A DNA stretch of 22,663 nucleotides from positions 1 to 22,663 of IMG/VR virus record IMGVR_UViG_3300021165_000644. The stretch is one strand, 5' to 3'. Positions 1 through 7,265 of this stretch are shown here, in pieces. This DNA is from a virus. The first letter of the stretch is position 1. Each line of letters begins with the position of its first letter. Made by a program: the position numbers and the translations under genes. The notes beneath the pieces were generated by a model, which worked only from the letters and a program-made list of their open reading frames with translations, made no database searches and had not been told where the DNA came from.

Positions 1-122
1 ATACTGTTAATAATGACGGAAGGGTTACTTCAGATAACAAACATACTTATGGGGGATTCAAACCGTTTTATAGAACGATTATGGCATCACCGGTAACAAA
101 TAACGAATTTAGAGGATTATAA
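1..122 (+). CDS. C-terminal end of an upstream phage gene (partial)
   Basis: A reading frame open from the left edge (first full codon at base 3) gives 39 residues ending in NNEFRGL and stops with TAA at 120-122. Its composition, including GGFKPFYRTIMASP, looks like real protein, and it ends exactly where the next gene starts: the last A of the stop is the first A of the next ATG. This TAATG junction suggests translational coupling. Only the C-terminus is present and I do not recognise the family. In T4 the gene before gene 15 is gene 14 (neck), so a neck or head-completion protein is possible from gene order alone. Confidence 0.6.
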   Translation, partial: TVNNDGRVTSDNKHTYGGFKPFYRTIMASPVTNNEFRGL

Positions 123-514
123 TGAAAATATTAATAACAGAAAATAAAGTATTTGATTTAATATATAGATATATTGATAACATTATTGACACAAGTGATA
201 TTGGTTGGGTTTACGGACCAAATGAAGATGAAGATAATGAAGATGAAGATAATGAAGACTTTTTAATTTTCCACAAAGGAAATTGGGCCGGAGAGGACTA
301 TAGTGACATTGTTTTTTATTATTTCACGGCAGATTATTACAGTGATGAACCATCAGGTCGCCTATTTAGGGAAGCGTCCCCAATTTTAGATGTTTTGGAA
401 AAATACGGTGAAAAATTAGACTCGATGTTTGGTAAGCATTGGCGGGAACCTATGAAAAAGTGGTTTGAAGATAAGTTTAACTTACCAGTCAAAACAATAA
501 ATACTTATTATTGA
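122..514 (+). CDS. Small acidic phage protein, function unknown
   Basis: A 130-residue protein, unrecognised. It begins MKILITENKVFDLIYRYIDN, an amphipathic helix-like start, followed by a very acidic low-complexity stretch (about residues 34-46, repeats of NEDED) and an aromatic-rich segment (VFYYFTADYY, about residues 64-73). The C-terminal third ends in FGKHWREPMKKWFEDKFNLP. There is no signal peptide or membrane segment. The ATG at 122 overlaps the upstream stop by one base, so the two genes are probably co-translated. A 39-base gap follows before the gp15-like gene. Its place between neck and tail-completion genes suggests a virion accessory or assembly role, but nothing in the sequence shows it. 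Confidence 0.7.
   Translation: MKILITENKVFDLIYRYIDNIIDTSDIGWVYGPNEDEDNEDEDNEDFLIFHKGNWAGEDYSDIVFYYFTADYYSDEPSGRLFREASPILDVLEKYGEKLDSMFGKHWREPMKKWFEDKFNLPVKTINTYY
221..258 (+). repeat. 15-bp in-frame tandem repeat encoding NEDED
   Basis: The unit AATGAAGATGAAGAT occurs twice in tandem (221-235 and 236-250), followed by a partial third copy to 258. The unit is a multiple of three and in frame, so copy changes would lengthen or shorten the acidic loop of the 122-514 protein without a frameshift. Confidence 0.9.
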
Positions 515-552
515 TAGATTAATAATTACACCAATAATTAAAGAACAAAAAC

Positions 553-1587
553 ATGGGATTACCAAGTAAAATAAAAAAAAACATACCACTAACAGAATCA
601 AAAACTCTTTTACCAAGAAGACAAGAGTTGTTAGACAAAATTAATAAAGACGGAACTTATCTTCCAAAATCTTTATTGCACGCTGATTTGGATAGAGGTT
701 TTTTAGATTTTGTTAAAGATGAATTAAAAGTGGTTGTTGAAGGTAAGACAATTCCAACGGTAGATATTATTGTTACAACTCAGAATTGGACTCAATTTAC
801 TGAAACTTGGGAATTTCAAAACATAGATAAAAACGCTGAACCCCCATTTATAACAACAATTAGACAACCCGAAGTTAAGTTTGGAACAAACCCTTCGTTA
901 TTATATAACATACCAAATAGAAGACAATATTTTTATGCTCAAGTACCTACTTGGGACGGACAACGAAACGGTATGGATGTTTATACAATACCTCAACCGG
1001 TACCGGTAGATATTACTTATTCTGTTAAAATTATTTGTAATAGAATGAGGGAATTAAATAAACTCAATCAAATCATTCTTGAAAAATTTTCGTCAAAACA
1101 AGCTTATGCGGTTATTAAAGGTCATTATATTCCTATTGTTATGGGTAATATTACTGATGAATCCGCTATGGAAGTTGAAAAACGAAAATACTATATTCAA
1201 AGTTATGAATTCACAATGTTAGGTTTCTTAATTGATGAAGATGAGTTTGAAGTTTCACCGGCAATCACAAGAGTTTTACAAGTGGTTGAATTTGATAAAA
1301 CAACAACAAGACGTAGTAAGAAAAAAAGAGAAGAAGACGGTCCGGGTAGTCAAGCATTATTTGTTGTTGGTACCACTACTTTAACACAATTATTTAGTTA
1401 TATTGTTGATATTAAAATTGGTGGAACAACAAACGTCGATTCATTTGATGTTTATATCAATGACGACTATTATGGTAGTGATTTAGAGTTAATCCAAATT
1501 AATTCCGGTGATGTTTTAAGATTGGATATTGTTAAAGATGATAACCAATTAGAATCAACAATTCAATTCATAGATAAGATACTTTAA
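553..1587 (+). CDS. Tail sheath stabiliser/completion protein, T4 gp15-like
   Basis: A 344-residue protein that I match by pattern to T4 gp15, which caps the tube and sheath and joins the tail to the neck. The similar parts are a segment with a strand then helix (VDITYSVKIICNRMRELNKL, about residues 152-171), comparable to the YELSIFTRYEDDMFQIVEQI region of gp15, and EKRKYYIQSYEFTMLGFLID (about 209-228), comparable to the gp15 strand that precedes its YPP. T4 gp15 is 272 aa. The excess is mainly a C-terminal beta-rich extension (about residues 265-344) after a basic linker RRSKKKREE. Position just before the sheath gene agrees, although T4 has genes 16 and 17 between. No Shine-Dalgarno precedes the ATG; the leader is A-rich. 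The 3' end overlaps the convergent small gene by four bases. Confidence 0.65.
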   Translation: MGLPSKIKKNIPLTESKTLLPRRQELLDKINKDGTYLPKSLLHADLDRGFLDFVKDELKVVVEGKTIPTVDIIVTTQNWTQFTETWEFQNIDKNAEPPFITTIRQPEVKFGTNPSLLYNIPNRRQYFYAQVPTWDGQRNGMDVYTIPQPVPVDITYSVKIICNRMRELNKLNQIILEKFSSKQAYAVIKGHYIPIVMGNITDESAMEVEKRKYYIQSYEFTMLGFLIDEDEFEVSPAITRVLQVVEFDKTTTRRSKKKREEDGPGSQALFVVGTTTLTQLFSYIVDIKIGGTTNVDSFDVYINDDYYGSDLELIQINSGDVLRLDIVKDDNQLESTIQFIDKIL

Positions 1588-1748
1588 TCTTCACCATAAA
1601 CATCTTTTGACGGTTTACATTTTTCAATAATCAATCGTTCCAAAAACCGATACATCTTTATTCCCCTCTTTTCACAGTAGGTTTTAAGAATTTCATGTGT
1701 CTCCACCGATATCTTTAAATTTTTAATCTTTTTAATGTCTTCATCCAT
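1584..1748 (-). CDS. 54-aa ribbon-helix-helix-like DNA-binding protein (antisense gene)
   Basis: Reading the minus strand from the ATG at 1748-1746 gives an unbroken 54-residue ORF ending at TAA 1586-1584. The core (KNLKISVETHEILKTYC, then a helix around MYRFLERLIIEKC) fits the ribbon-helix-helix plan: a short basic beta strand at about residues 9-15, helix 1, a turn with Gly, then helix 2. RHH proteins bind DNA as dimers and commonly repress their own promoter. It is the only convincing minus-strand gene here. It converges on the gp15-like gene with a four-base overlap and diverges from the sheath gene. The TATTTATA motif found before other genes lies on the minus strand at 1791-1784, 35 bases upstream of the start. 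Regulation of late or sheath transcription is inference. Confidence 0.65.
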   Translation of the reverse strand: MDEDIKKIKNLKISVETHEILKTYCEKRGIKMYRFLERLIIEKCKPSKDVYGED

Positions 1749-1783
1749 AAGTAGAAAAAAGGCAGAAAATAATCTCCCTAAAA

Positions 1784-1791
1784 TATAAATA
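1784..1791 (-). promoter_or_regulatory. TATTTATA motif, candidate promoter of the antisense RHH-like gene
   Basis: The minus strand reads TATTTATA here (plus strand TATAAATA), 35 bases before the minus-strand ATG. Its orientation relative to the gene is the same as in the six plus-strand cases, which supports a directional transcription signal. Confidence 0.45.
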
Positions 1792-1827
1792 GTTGCTACG
1801 AAGTAAAGTATTTTGATTTTTTTTTAA

Positions 1828-1843
1828 TATTTATATATAAATA
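1828..1843 (+). promoter_or_regulatory. TATTTATA motif/palindrome upstream of the sheath gene
   Basis: TATTTATATATAAATA is a perfect 16-bp palindrome made of the TATTTATA octamer and its reverse complement. The forward octamer ends 30 bases before the sheath ATG. It lies between the divergent RHH-like and sheath genes, so it could serve as a late promoter, an operator for a dimeric repressor, or both. A long T tract precedes it. Confidence 0.5.
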
Positions 1844-1865
1844 AAATTATAAACAAGACAAACTA

Positions 1866-4800
1866 ATGGCAACAAACAGTAAAGTATTCGTATCTCCCGG
1901 GGTATATACTTCCGAAGTTGATTTAAGTTTCGTAGCACAGAGTGTGGGAGTTACCACATTAGGTATTGTTGGTGAGACACTTAGAGGTCCAGCTTTCGAA
2001 CCTATCTTTATACGAAATTTTGATGAATTTACTAACTTCTTTGGGGGTACAACACCTGAAAAATTTATTAATACACAAATACCGAAGTATGAAGCTTCGT
2101 ATATCGCAAAATCTTATTTACAACAATCTAATCAGTTGTTTGTTACAAGAATTTTGGGATTGTCAGGATATGACGCAGGACCATCTTGGTCTTTTAGAAC
2201 AATCGCGAACGTAGATAAATCAACTGTAGGATTCGAATGTTCAGGTTTTACATATGACTTAGCATTATGTGCTAACGTATGTACAGGATATACCATCACA
2301 CCATTTACATTTACTTTTACAGGTTGTAATAGTGGAATTGGAACTGTTGAAATATCTGGTACACCTTCTTCTACTTTAATAATAAATAAAATAAATGATA
2401 CTTACGAAACATTTAATGGTAGTACATCAAGACTTTTAGATGATATTCAATCTCAATTATTTGATATTATAACAACACCAAGTACATCAGCAACATCGAT
2501 TAACTACTACGGTACAATTTCGGGGTCTGATTATAACTCTTTAAGTGCGTATACTTCAGAAAATAATGTATATGGTATTGATAGTGTTAGTTCAACAAAT
2601 GCTGATTACACGGACGCAAATAATGACCCTTGGTATTATTCTTTATTTGATAATAATAGTGGCACATATAGTGGTTTTTCATTCTATAATGTTGTTAGTA
2701 ATTTAACACAAACATCATCATTATCAAATTGTGCGTCTTTCTATTCATTCTCAGTTAGTTCCGCAACAGTTTCAAACACTGTTGGTAGTATAAATTATAA
2801 TAACAATACTATTAGTGTTGTATTACCTTCAACAACACCAACATCAGGATTAACAGCGTTAACAGTAATGTTTAGTTCTTGTACTACGAATGTTAAAGTT
2901 AGTGGTGTAACACAACAAAGTTCAGGGTCAACACAAAATTTCTCAGCAGGAACTAAACAATATGTTTTAGTATCTCAAGATAGTGGGACAACAAATAATT
3001 GGACGGTTAATGTGACTATTAATAATCCTTGTAATCCTTCTACGTCAGGTAATACAGGAACTAATAATATAGGAATACTGACTACTTGTTATAGTGGAAC
3101 TGTAAGTGGTAAGATTTACACATATTCAGGGGTATCATATACTGATTTTGATGATATGGTTATTGCGACCCTACGTTCAAGAGGTATTGCAACTTACGGT
3201 ACAAATAGTGATGGACCAGTTTATGAAGTGACAGGAGCAACAGATGTGTCAATTAATTGTACCGCATCAACGTATTCTGACATTGCTAAAAACCCATTCT
3301 CAACATTTGGTCTTAATGTAACTGATTATGAAGGTAACACATTCTTCTTTGAAACATCATTTAGTGAATCAGATTCAAAATATTTACCTAAAGTATTTGG
3401 TTCTTCAAACTTTGCTAAACCAAGAACAACGGTTCCTGTATTTGTTGAAGAAAGATTTCAAGCTTTATTAAACTATGGTTATAATAAAGGTTATATTAGA
3501 GGTTTAAATTGTAATTTATTGGATTTACCAAGAGCCGCTGGTGGTGATTCAAGTTCAATAGCTTACTACTTAGAAAGATATCAAACACCGGTTTCTCCGT
3601 GGGTTGTTTCTGAGGTAAGAGGTAACAAGGTATTTAATTTATTTAGATTTGCAACTATATCTGATGGTAATGCGGCAAATACTGAAGTTAAGATATCAAT
3701 AGCAAATATGTCTTTTGGTAATTTAACTTTTGATATATTAGTTAGAGATTTCTATGATACAGATAATAATCCGGTAGTTATTGAGAAATTCACAAATTGT
3801 ACTATGAACCCTAACGATAATTCATTTGTTGCTAAGAAAATAGGTACAACTGATGGTGAGTATGAGTTAAATTCAAAATATATTATGGTTGAGATGAATG
3901 AAGACTCACCTATTGATACGTTACCTTGTGGATTCCAAGGGTTTAAATTCAGACAATATGGTTCATCAAGAGCACCATTCCCAATATATAAAACTAAATA
4001 TGATTTTCCTGGTGAAGTGGTATTTGACCCCCCATTTGGATTAAGTTCAGGTGGTAATGATGCTACGTTAAGTCCGGGTGATAATGTTCGTAGAACTTAT
4101 TTAGGAATTTCTACAGGAAACGGTGCCGGATATGATGTTGATTTCTTCCAATATAAAGGTAAACAAAAACCATTAAACTTATGTATTGATAGTGATGCTG
4201 CTGAATGGATAACATTAACAAAAGGTTTTCATATGGATAAAAATGCGAGTGGTATTACAATATCAAACGCATTTACTACAAGTGGAACTCCGGCATATTA
4301 CGTTGGTGATACAACATTTACTTCTGACCCAACAAGTGAATCAAGTCCTTACTACAGAATATACTCACGTAAATTCTCATTGTTAGTACAAGGTGGATTC
4401 GATGGGTGGGATATCTACAGAGAATCAAGAAGTAATACAGATACATTTAAATTAGGTAGAAGAGGTTTCTTAAATGGATACTGTCCGGATATCCAATATC
4501 CAACGGCTACAGGATGGGGAGCATTCAAGAAAATTACTGTTGGAAACAATAGTGTTGATTATGGTAATTCTGATTACTACGCATACTTATTAGGACAACA
4601 AACATTCTCAAATCCTGAGGCGGTTAATATTAACTTATTTGTTACTCCGGGTATTGATTATTCAAATAACTCTGACTTAGTTGGTGAAGCAATCGAAATG
4701 ATTGAGTTTAACAGAGCTGACTCATTATATATTTGTACAACAGCTGATAGTGATTTATTTATTCCAAGTCCTGACCCAAGTGCGTTAATCTATCCACAAG

Positions 4801-5456
4801 AGGCGGTAAATATTTTAGAAGAAAGTGGTATTGACTCTAACTATACTGCAACTTACTACCCTTGGGTATTAACGAGAGATAGTGTTAATAATACACAAAT
4901 CTACTTACCACCAACGGCAGAAGTTGTTAAAAACTTAGCGTTAACAGACAACATAGCTTTCCCTTGGTTCGCAGCGGCAGGTTATACAAGAGGTATCGTA
5001 AATGCTATTAAAGCGAGAAAGAAACTTACTCAAGAAGATAGAGACACACTTTATCAAGGTCGTCTTAATCCAATTGCAACTTTCTCTGATGTCGGAACAG
5101 TAATTTGGGGTAATAAAACTCTACAAGTAGCTCAATCAGCACTTGATAGAATAAATGTAAGAAGATTATTACTTCAAGCTCGTAAATTAATTTCAGCGGT
5201 ATCTGTAAGATTATTGTTTGAACAAAACGACCAAAAAGTAAGACAAGACTTCTTAGACGCGGTTAACCCTATCTTGGATGCAATCAGAAGAGACAGAGGT
5301 TTATATGATTTCCGAGTTACAGTATCATCAGACACTGCTGATTTAGATAGAAATCAAATGACTGGTAAGATTTATATCAAACCAACCAAATCGTTAGAAT
5401 TTATAGACATTACGTTCTATATTACTCCAACCGGAGCTTCTTTCGAGAATATATAA
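1866..5456 (+). CDS. Contractile tail sheath protein, T4 gp18-like, with large insertion
   Basis: A 1196-residue sheath subunit that polymerises around the tail tube and contracts on infection. The N-terminus (VSPGVYTSEVDLS at 9-21, VGETLRGPAFEP at 35-46, then FDEFTNFFGG at 52-61) is the standard phage sheath start. The last 150 residues (INVRRLLLQARKLISAVSVR, LFEQNDQ, then FLDAVNPILDAIRRDRGLYDF) are the conserved C-terminal sheath domain. T4 gp18 is 659 aa, so about 500 residues are extra. Residues of roughly 112-470 are Ser/Thr/Asn-rich with scattered Cys and contain an Ig-like beta domain. Tandem TAA stops end the gene. It begins its own unit behind a TATTTATA motif with an A-rich, SD-less leader, fitting a highly expressed late gene. 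Confidence 0.93.
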   Translation: MATNSKVFVSPGVYTSEVDLSFVAQSVGVTTLGIVGETLRGPAFEPIFIRNFDEFTNFFGGTTPEKFINTQIPKYEASYIAKSYLQQSNQLFVTRILGLSGYDAGPSWSFRTIANVDKSTVGFECSGFTYDLALCANVCTGYTITPFTFTFTGCNSGIGTVEISGTPSSTLIINKINDTYETFNGSTSRLLDDIQSQLFDIITTPSTSATSINYYGTISGSDYNSLSAYTSENNVYGIDSVSSTNADYTDANNDPWYYSLFDNNSGTYSGFSFYNVVSNLTQTSSLSNCASFYSFSVSSATVSNTVGSINYNNNTISVVLPSTTPTSGLTALTVMFSSCTTNVKVSGVTQQSSGSTQNFSAGTKQYVLVSQDSGTTNNWTVNVTINNPCNPSTSGNTGTNNIGILTTCYSGTVSGKIYTYSGVSYTDFDDMVIATLRSRGIATYGTNSDGPVYEVTGATDVSINCTASTYSDIAKNPFSTFGLNVTDYEGNTFFFETSFSESDSKYLPKVFGSSNFAKPRTTVPVFVEERFQALLNYGYNKGYIRGLNCNLLDLPRAAGGDSSSIAYYLERYQTPVSPWVVSEVRGNKVFNLFRFATISDGNAANTEVKISIANMSFGNLTFDILVRDFYDTDNNPVVIEKFTNCTMNPNDNSFVAKKIGTTDGEYELNSKYIMVEMNEDSPIDTLPCGFQGFKFRQYGSSRAPFPIYKTKYDFPGEVVFDPPFGLSSGGNDATLSPGDNVRRTYLGISTGNGAGYDVDFFQYKGKQKPLNLCIDSDAAEWITLTKGFHMDKNASGITISNAFTTSGTPAYYVGDTTFTSDPTSESSPYYRIYSRKFSLLVQGGFDGWDIYRESRSNTDTFKLGRRGFLNGYCPDIQYPTATGWGAFKKITVGNNSVDYGNSDYYAYLLGQQTFSNPEAVNINLFVTPGIDYSNNSDLVGEAIEMIEFNRADSLYICTTADSDLFIPSPDPSALIYPQEAVNILEESGIDSNYTATYYPWVLTRDSVNNTQIYLPPTAEVVKNLALTDNIAFPWFAAAGYTRGIVNAIKARKKLTQEDRDTLYQGRLNPIATFSDVGTVIWGNKTLQVAQSALDRINVRRLLLQARKLISAVSVRLLFEQNDQKVRQDFLDAVNPILDAIRRDRGLYDFRVTVSSDTADLDRNQMTGKIYIKPTKSLEFIDITFYITPTGASFENI
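2733..3026 (+). other. Ig-like beta-sandwich domain inserted in the sheath protein
   Basis: Residues about 290-387 run FYSFSVSSATV, VGSINYNNNTISVVLP, LTALTVMFSS, VKVSGVTQQSSGSTQNFS, YVLVSQDSGTTNNWTVNVTI. The order (strand, short I-x-V-x-L-P strand, the T-x-F-S strand, a Gly/Ser turn, then a final strand with D-S/G-T-T-x-x-W-T-V) resembles the Ig-like domains, DUF5018-type by my recollection, that are frequent in Bacteroidota secreted proteins. It is flanked by low-complexity Ser/Asn/Gly linkers, as expected for a surface-exposed decoration. Family assignment is by eye. Confidence 0.5.
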
Positions 5457-5464
5457 TAAAAAAA

Positions 5465-5495
5465 TTATGACCCATTGTAATAGTGGGTCATAATA
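5465..5495 (-). terminator. 11-bp perfect hairpin after the sheath gene; U-tract only on the minus strand
   Basis: ATTATGACCCA (5465-5475) and TGGGTCATAAT (5485-5495) are exact inverted copies around a 9-base loop. Seven A residues lie just to the left (5458-5464), so minus-strand transcripts would see stem plus T7, the intrinsic terminator form. Plus-strand transcripts from the sheath gene get the hairpin without a U-tract. There it could act as a weak terminator or as a 3' stabiliser separating sheath from the phosphatase gene. Confidence 0.7.
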
Positions 5496-5512
5496 AGCCT
5501 TAATATAAAATT

Positions 5513-6331
5513 ATGTTAAAAAATAAAATACTCGAAGGAATTGATGAGTTTGGAGCTCCTGATGAAAAATATTATGCTTTTGATTGGGACGATAATATTG
5601 TAACGATGCCGACAAAAATTTTGGTTGATGATGAAGATGGTGATGTTGTTGGAATGTCTACAGAAGATTTTGCAACTTATAGAGAACAAATAGGTAAAGA
5701 ACCTTTTGAATTTGATGGACACACAATAGTTGGTTTTTCTAGTGACCCTTATAAATATTTTGGGGTAAAAGGAGATAAACAATTTATAATCGACGCTATG
5801 AGGGCTAAACCAGCTGCGGCTTGGCCTGACTTTGTTGAGGCAATTAATAACGGTTCAATTTTTTCAATTGTGACTGCTCGAGGACATACCCCATCGGTAT
5901 TAAAAGAAGGTGTTTATAACTATATTGTTTCAAATACCAACGGTATTAATTCTAACGAATTAGTTAAGAATTTAGAAAAATATAGAGATTTAAATGACGA
6001 AGGAACAGTATCTAAGAGAGAAATGATTCGTGAATATTTAGATTTATGTAAATTTTATCCGGTTACTTACGGAAAGGGTTCGGCTGCTGAAGTAGAAGAA
6101 TTAAAAATAGAAGCGTTAAACGAGTTTGTTAATTATGTTAAGGAAATGTCCAACCATATTCAGAAAAAGGCTTTCTTAAAAAATAAAATAAGTAATTATT
6201 TTGTACCAAAAATAGGTTTTTCAGATGATGACTTAAAAAATGTAGAAAGTGTTAAAAAACATTTTAAAGATGACCCAGAGAATATTATAAAAACATATTC
6301 AACAAAAGGAGGTATTAAAAAAGAATATTAA
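5513..6331 (+). CDS. HAD-superfamily phosphatase/nucleotidase-like protein
   Basis: A 272-residue protein with haloacid-dehalogenase motifs in order: motif I FDWDDNIV (D24 the expected nucleophile, D26 the acid/base), motif II SIVTARG (T121), a Lys-rich helix before motif IV supplying a candidate motif III Lys, and motif IV IGFSDDDLKN (acidic cluster D238-D240). HAD enzymes hydrolyse phosphate esters with Mg2+. The substrate cannot be told; phage members include nucleotidases and polynucleotide-end phosphatases. The long segment between motifs I and II (about 90 residues) could hold a cap or insertion. The gene lies between the two main tail-structure genes, 17 bases after a hairpin, without the TATTTATA motif. 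It probably relies on read-through from the sheath and is expressed at a lower level. No SD is visible. Confidence 0.75.
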   Translation: MLKNKILEGIDEFGAPDEKYYAFDWDDNIVTMPTKILVDDEDGDVVGMSTEDFATYREQIGKEPFEFDGHTIVGFSSDPYKYFGVKGDKQFIIDAMRAKPAAAWPDFVEAINNGSIFSIVTARGHTPSVLKEGVYNYIVSNTNGINSNELVKNLEKYRDLNDEGTVSKREMIREYLDLCKFYPVTYGKGSAAEVEELKIEALNEFVNYVKEMSNHIQKKAFLKNKISNYFVPKIGFSDDDLKNVESVKKHFKDDPENIIKTYSTKGGIKKEY

Positions 6332-6490
6332 AATAATTATTATAAATAAAAACTATTAAATAATTTATTATAATAACTAGGATTTCTAGAATGATAAAAA
6401 ATTTAATTCTAAAAGTCAAGAGAAAAAATTAAATAGAACATATTTATAATAAACAAGATAAAAAAATAAAATTTAAAAACAAATAGAACA
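6332..6490. other. Intergenic leader before the tail tube gene
   Basis: A 159-base, very AT-rich gap. It holds a reversed copy of the motif (TATAAATA at 6341-6348), a forward TATTTATA at 6441-6448, a small imperfect inverted repeat (TAGAAT near 6394, ATTCTA near 6413), and an A-rich leader. A 13-codon ATG frame within it is not credible as a gene. Confidence 0.6.
6441..6454 (+). promoter_or_regulatory. TATTTATA motif upstream of the tail tube gene
   Basis: TATTTATA at 6441-6448, ending 42 bases before the ATG. It is followed at once by ATAAACAAGATAAA (6449-6462), which is repeated with one change in the sheath leader (1849-1862). Candidate late promoter plus shared leader element. Confidence 0.5.
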
Positions 6491-6979
6491 ATGGCTGATT
6501 TATTAATGAAAATGCCCATACCGTATGAACCAAAAAGAAATAATCGTTTTATTATGCGATTTCCATCAACATTAGGGATTAATGAATGGTTTGTTGAAAC
6601 GGCTAAAAGACCAAGTATTAAAATTAACGCAACTGAAATACCATTCTTAAATACTTCAACATATGTTGCGGGACGTTTTGTTTGGAACGAATTAGCTGTA
6701 ACTTTCAGAGACCCAATTGGGCCGTCTGCGTCACAAGCTTTAATGGAATGGATACGTCTATGTGCTGAATCAGTTACAGGTCGTATGGGATATGCTGCGG
6801 GTTACAAAAAAAATGTTGACCTTGAGATGTTAGACCCAACCGGTGTTGTTGTGGAAAAATGGATTTTAGAAGGAACATTTATTACAACATCTGATTTTGG
6901 TTCATTAAGTTATAGTGATGATAAAATTGCAACAATCAATACATCATTACGTATGGATAGATGTGTTTTAGTTTACTAA
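6491..6979 (+). CDS. Tail tube protein, T4 gp19-like
   Basis: A 162-residue protein, essentially the length of T4 gp19 (163 aa), which stacks as hexamers to form the inner tube. Recognisable are the N-terminal P-x-x-x-NRFIMRFPSTLGI (about residues 14-30), TAKRPSIKINATEIPFLN with the conserved K-RP segment (about 37-54), the tube-type strand WNELAVTFRDPIGPSASQAL, the helix MEWIRLCAESVTGRMGYAAGY, and the C-terminal strands LEMLDPTGVVVEKWILEGTF. No signal peptide or membrane span. It heads a transcription unit with its own motif and long A-rich leader, which fits high expression. Confidence 0.95.
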   Translation: MADLLMKMPIPYEPKRNNRFIMRFPSTLGINEWFVETAKRPSIKINATEIPFLNTSTYVAGRFVWNELAVTFRDPIGPSASQALMEWIRLCAESVTGRMGYAAGYKKNVDLEMLDPTGVVVEKWILEGTFITTSDFGSLSYSDDKIATINTSLRMDRCVLVY

Positions 6980-6989
6980 AAAATATAAA

Positions 6990-7187
6990 ATGTTAACCGC
7001 AATAGACATTTATAATTCACCAACATTATCTAATGAAACTTGGGTTTCAATTAATAAACCTAAAGTTTATCAAAGAATTAAAAGATTAACTATACATATG
7101 AATGAAGATACATTATTTATTGATAGACTTAAATTTGTTGAAAATTTAATAATTCAAAAAAAAATATGTCTTTTATCGTTATCATAA
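6990..7187 (+). CDS. 65-aa unknown protein after the tail tube gene
   Basis: An ATG ten bases after the tail tube stop opens a 65-residue frame with plausible composition (AIDIYNSPTLSNETWVSINK, then a basic/hydrophobic helix RLKFVENLIIQKK). It fills the space up to an intrinsic terminator at 7190, so it would be co-transcribed with the tube gene. I do not recognise a family. Its small size and AT-richness mean it could be chance, but the exact fit between stop and terminator favours a real gene. Confidence 0.5.
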   Translation: MLTAIDIYNSPTLSNETWVSINKPKVYQRIKRLTIHMNEDTLFIDRLKFVENLIIQKKICLLSLS

Positions 7188-7189
7188 TT

Positions 7190-7214
7190 AAAACCCACGT
7201 TAGTGGGTTTTTTT
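7190..7214 (+). terminator. Rho-independent terminator after the tail tube unit
   Basis: A 9-bp stem (AAAACCCAC at 7190-7198 with GTGGGTTTT at 7203-7211), loop GTTA, followed by a T run continuing into TATTT. Classic plus-strand intrinsic terminator. Its T tail runs directly into the next TATTTATA motif. Confidence 0.88.
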
Positions 7215-7226
7215 ATTTATATAAAA
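7214..7226 (+). promoter_or_regulatory. TATTTATA motif upstream of the gp26-family gene
   Basis: TATTTATATAAAA begins at the end of the terminator T-run; the octamer ends 44 bases before the ATG at 7266. The terminator and motif form a compact stop/restart unit. Confidence 0.45.
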
Positions 7227-7265
7227 AAAACATTACCTATTATTTATTATAAAAAACAAATTATT

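Noticed and set aside
111-121. AGAGG as a Shine-Dalgarno for the 122 gene
   Set aside because: These bases encode the end of the upstream gene and no other gene here has an SD, so it is probably coincidence.
5516-5782. 88-codon minus-strand frame opposite the HAD gene
   Set aside because: It overlaps the HAD catalytic motif region; composition is Ile/Phe/Tyr-rich as expected from antisense of AT-rich coding DNA.
6391-6432. Short ATG frame before the tail tube gene
   Set aside because: Only 13 codons, in an AT-rich leader, no leader signal and Lys/Asn-rich by chance composition.
7203-7265. A longer start (GTG at 7203) for the gp26-family gene
   Set aside because: It lies inside the terminator stem; the translated leader is low-complexity and the family-like sequence starts after ATG 7266.
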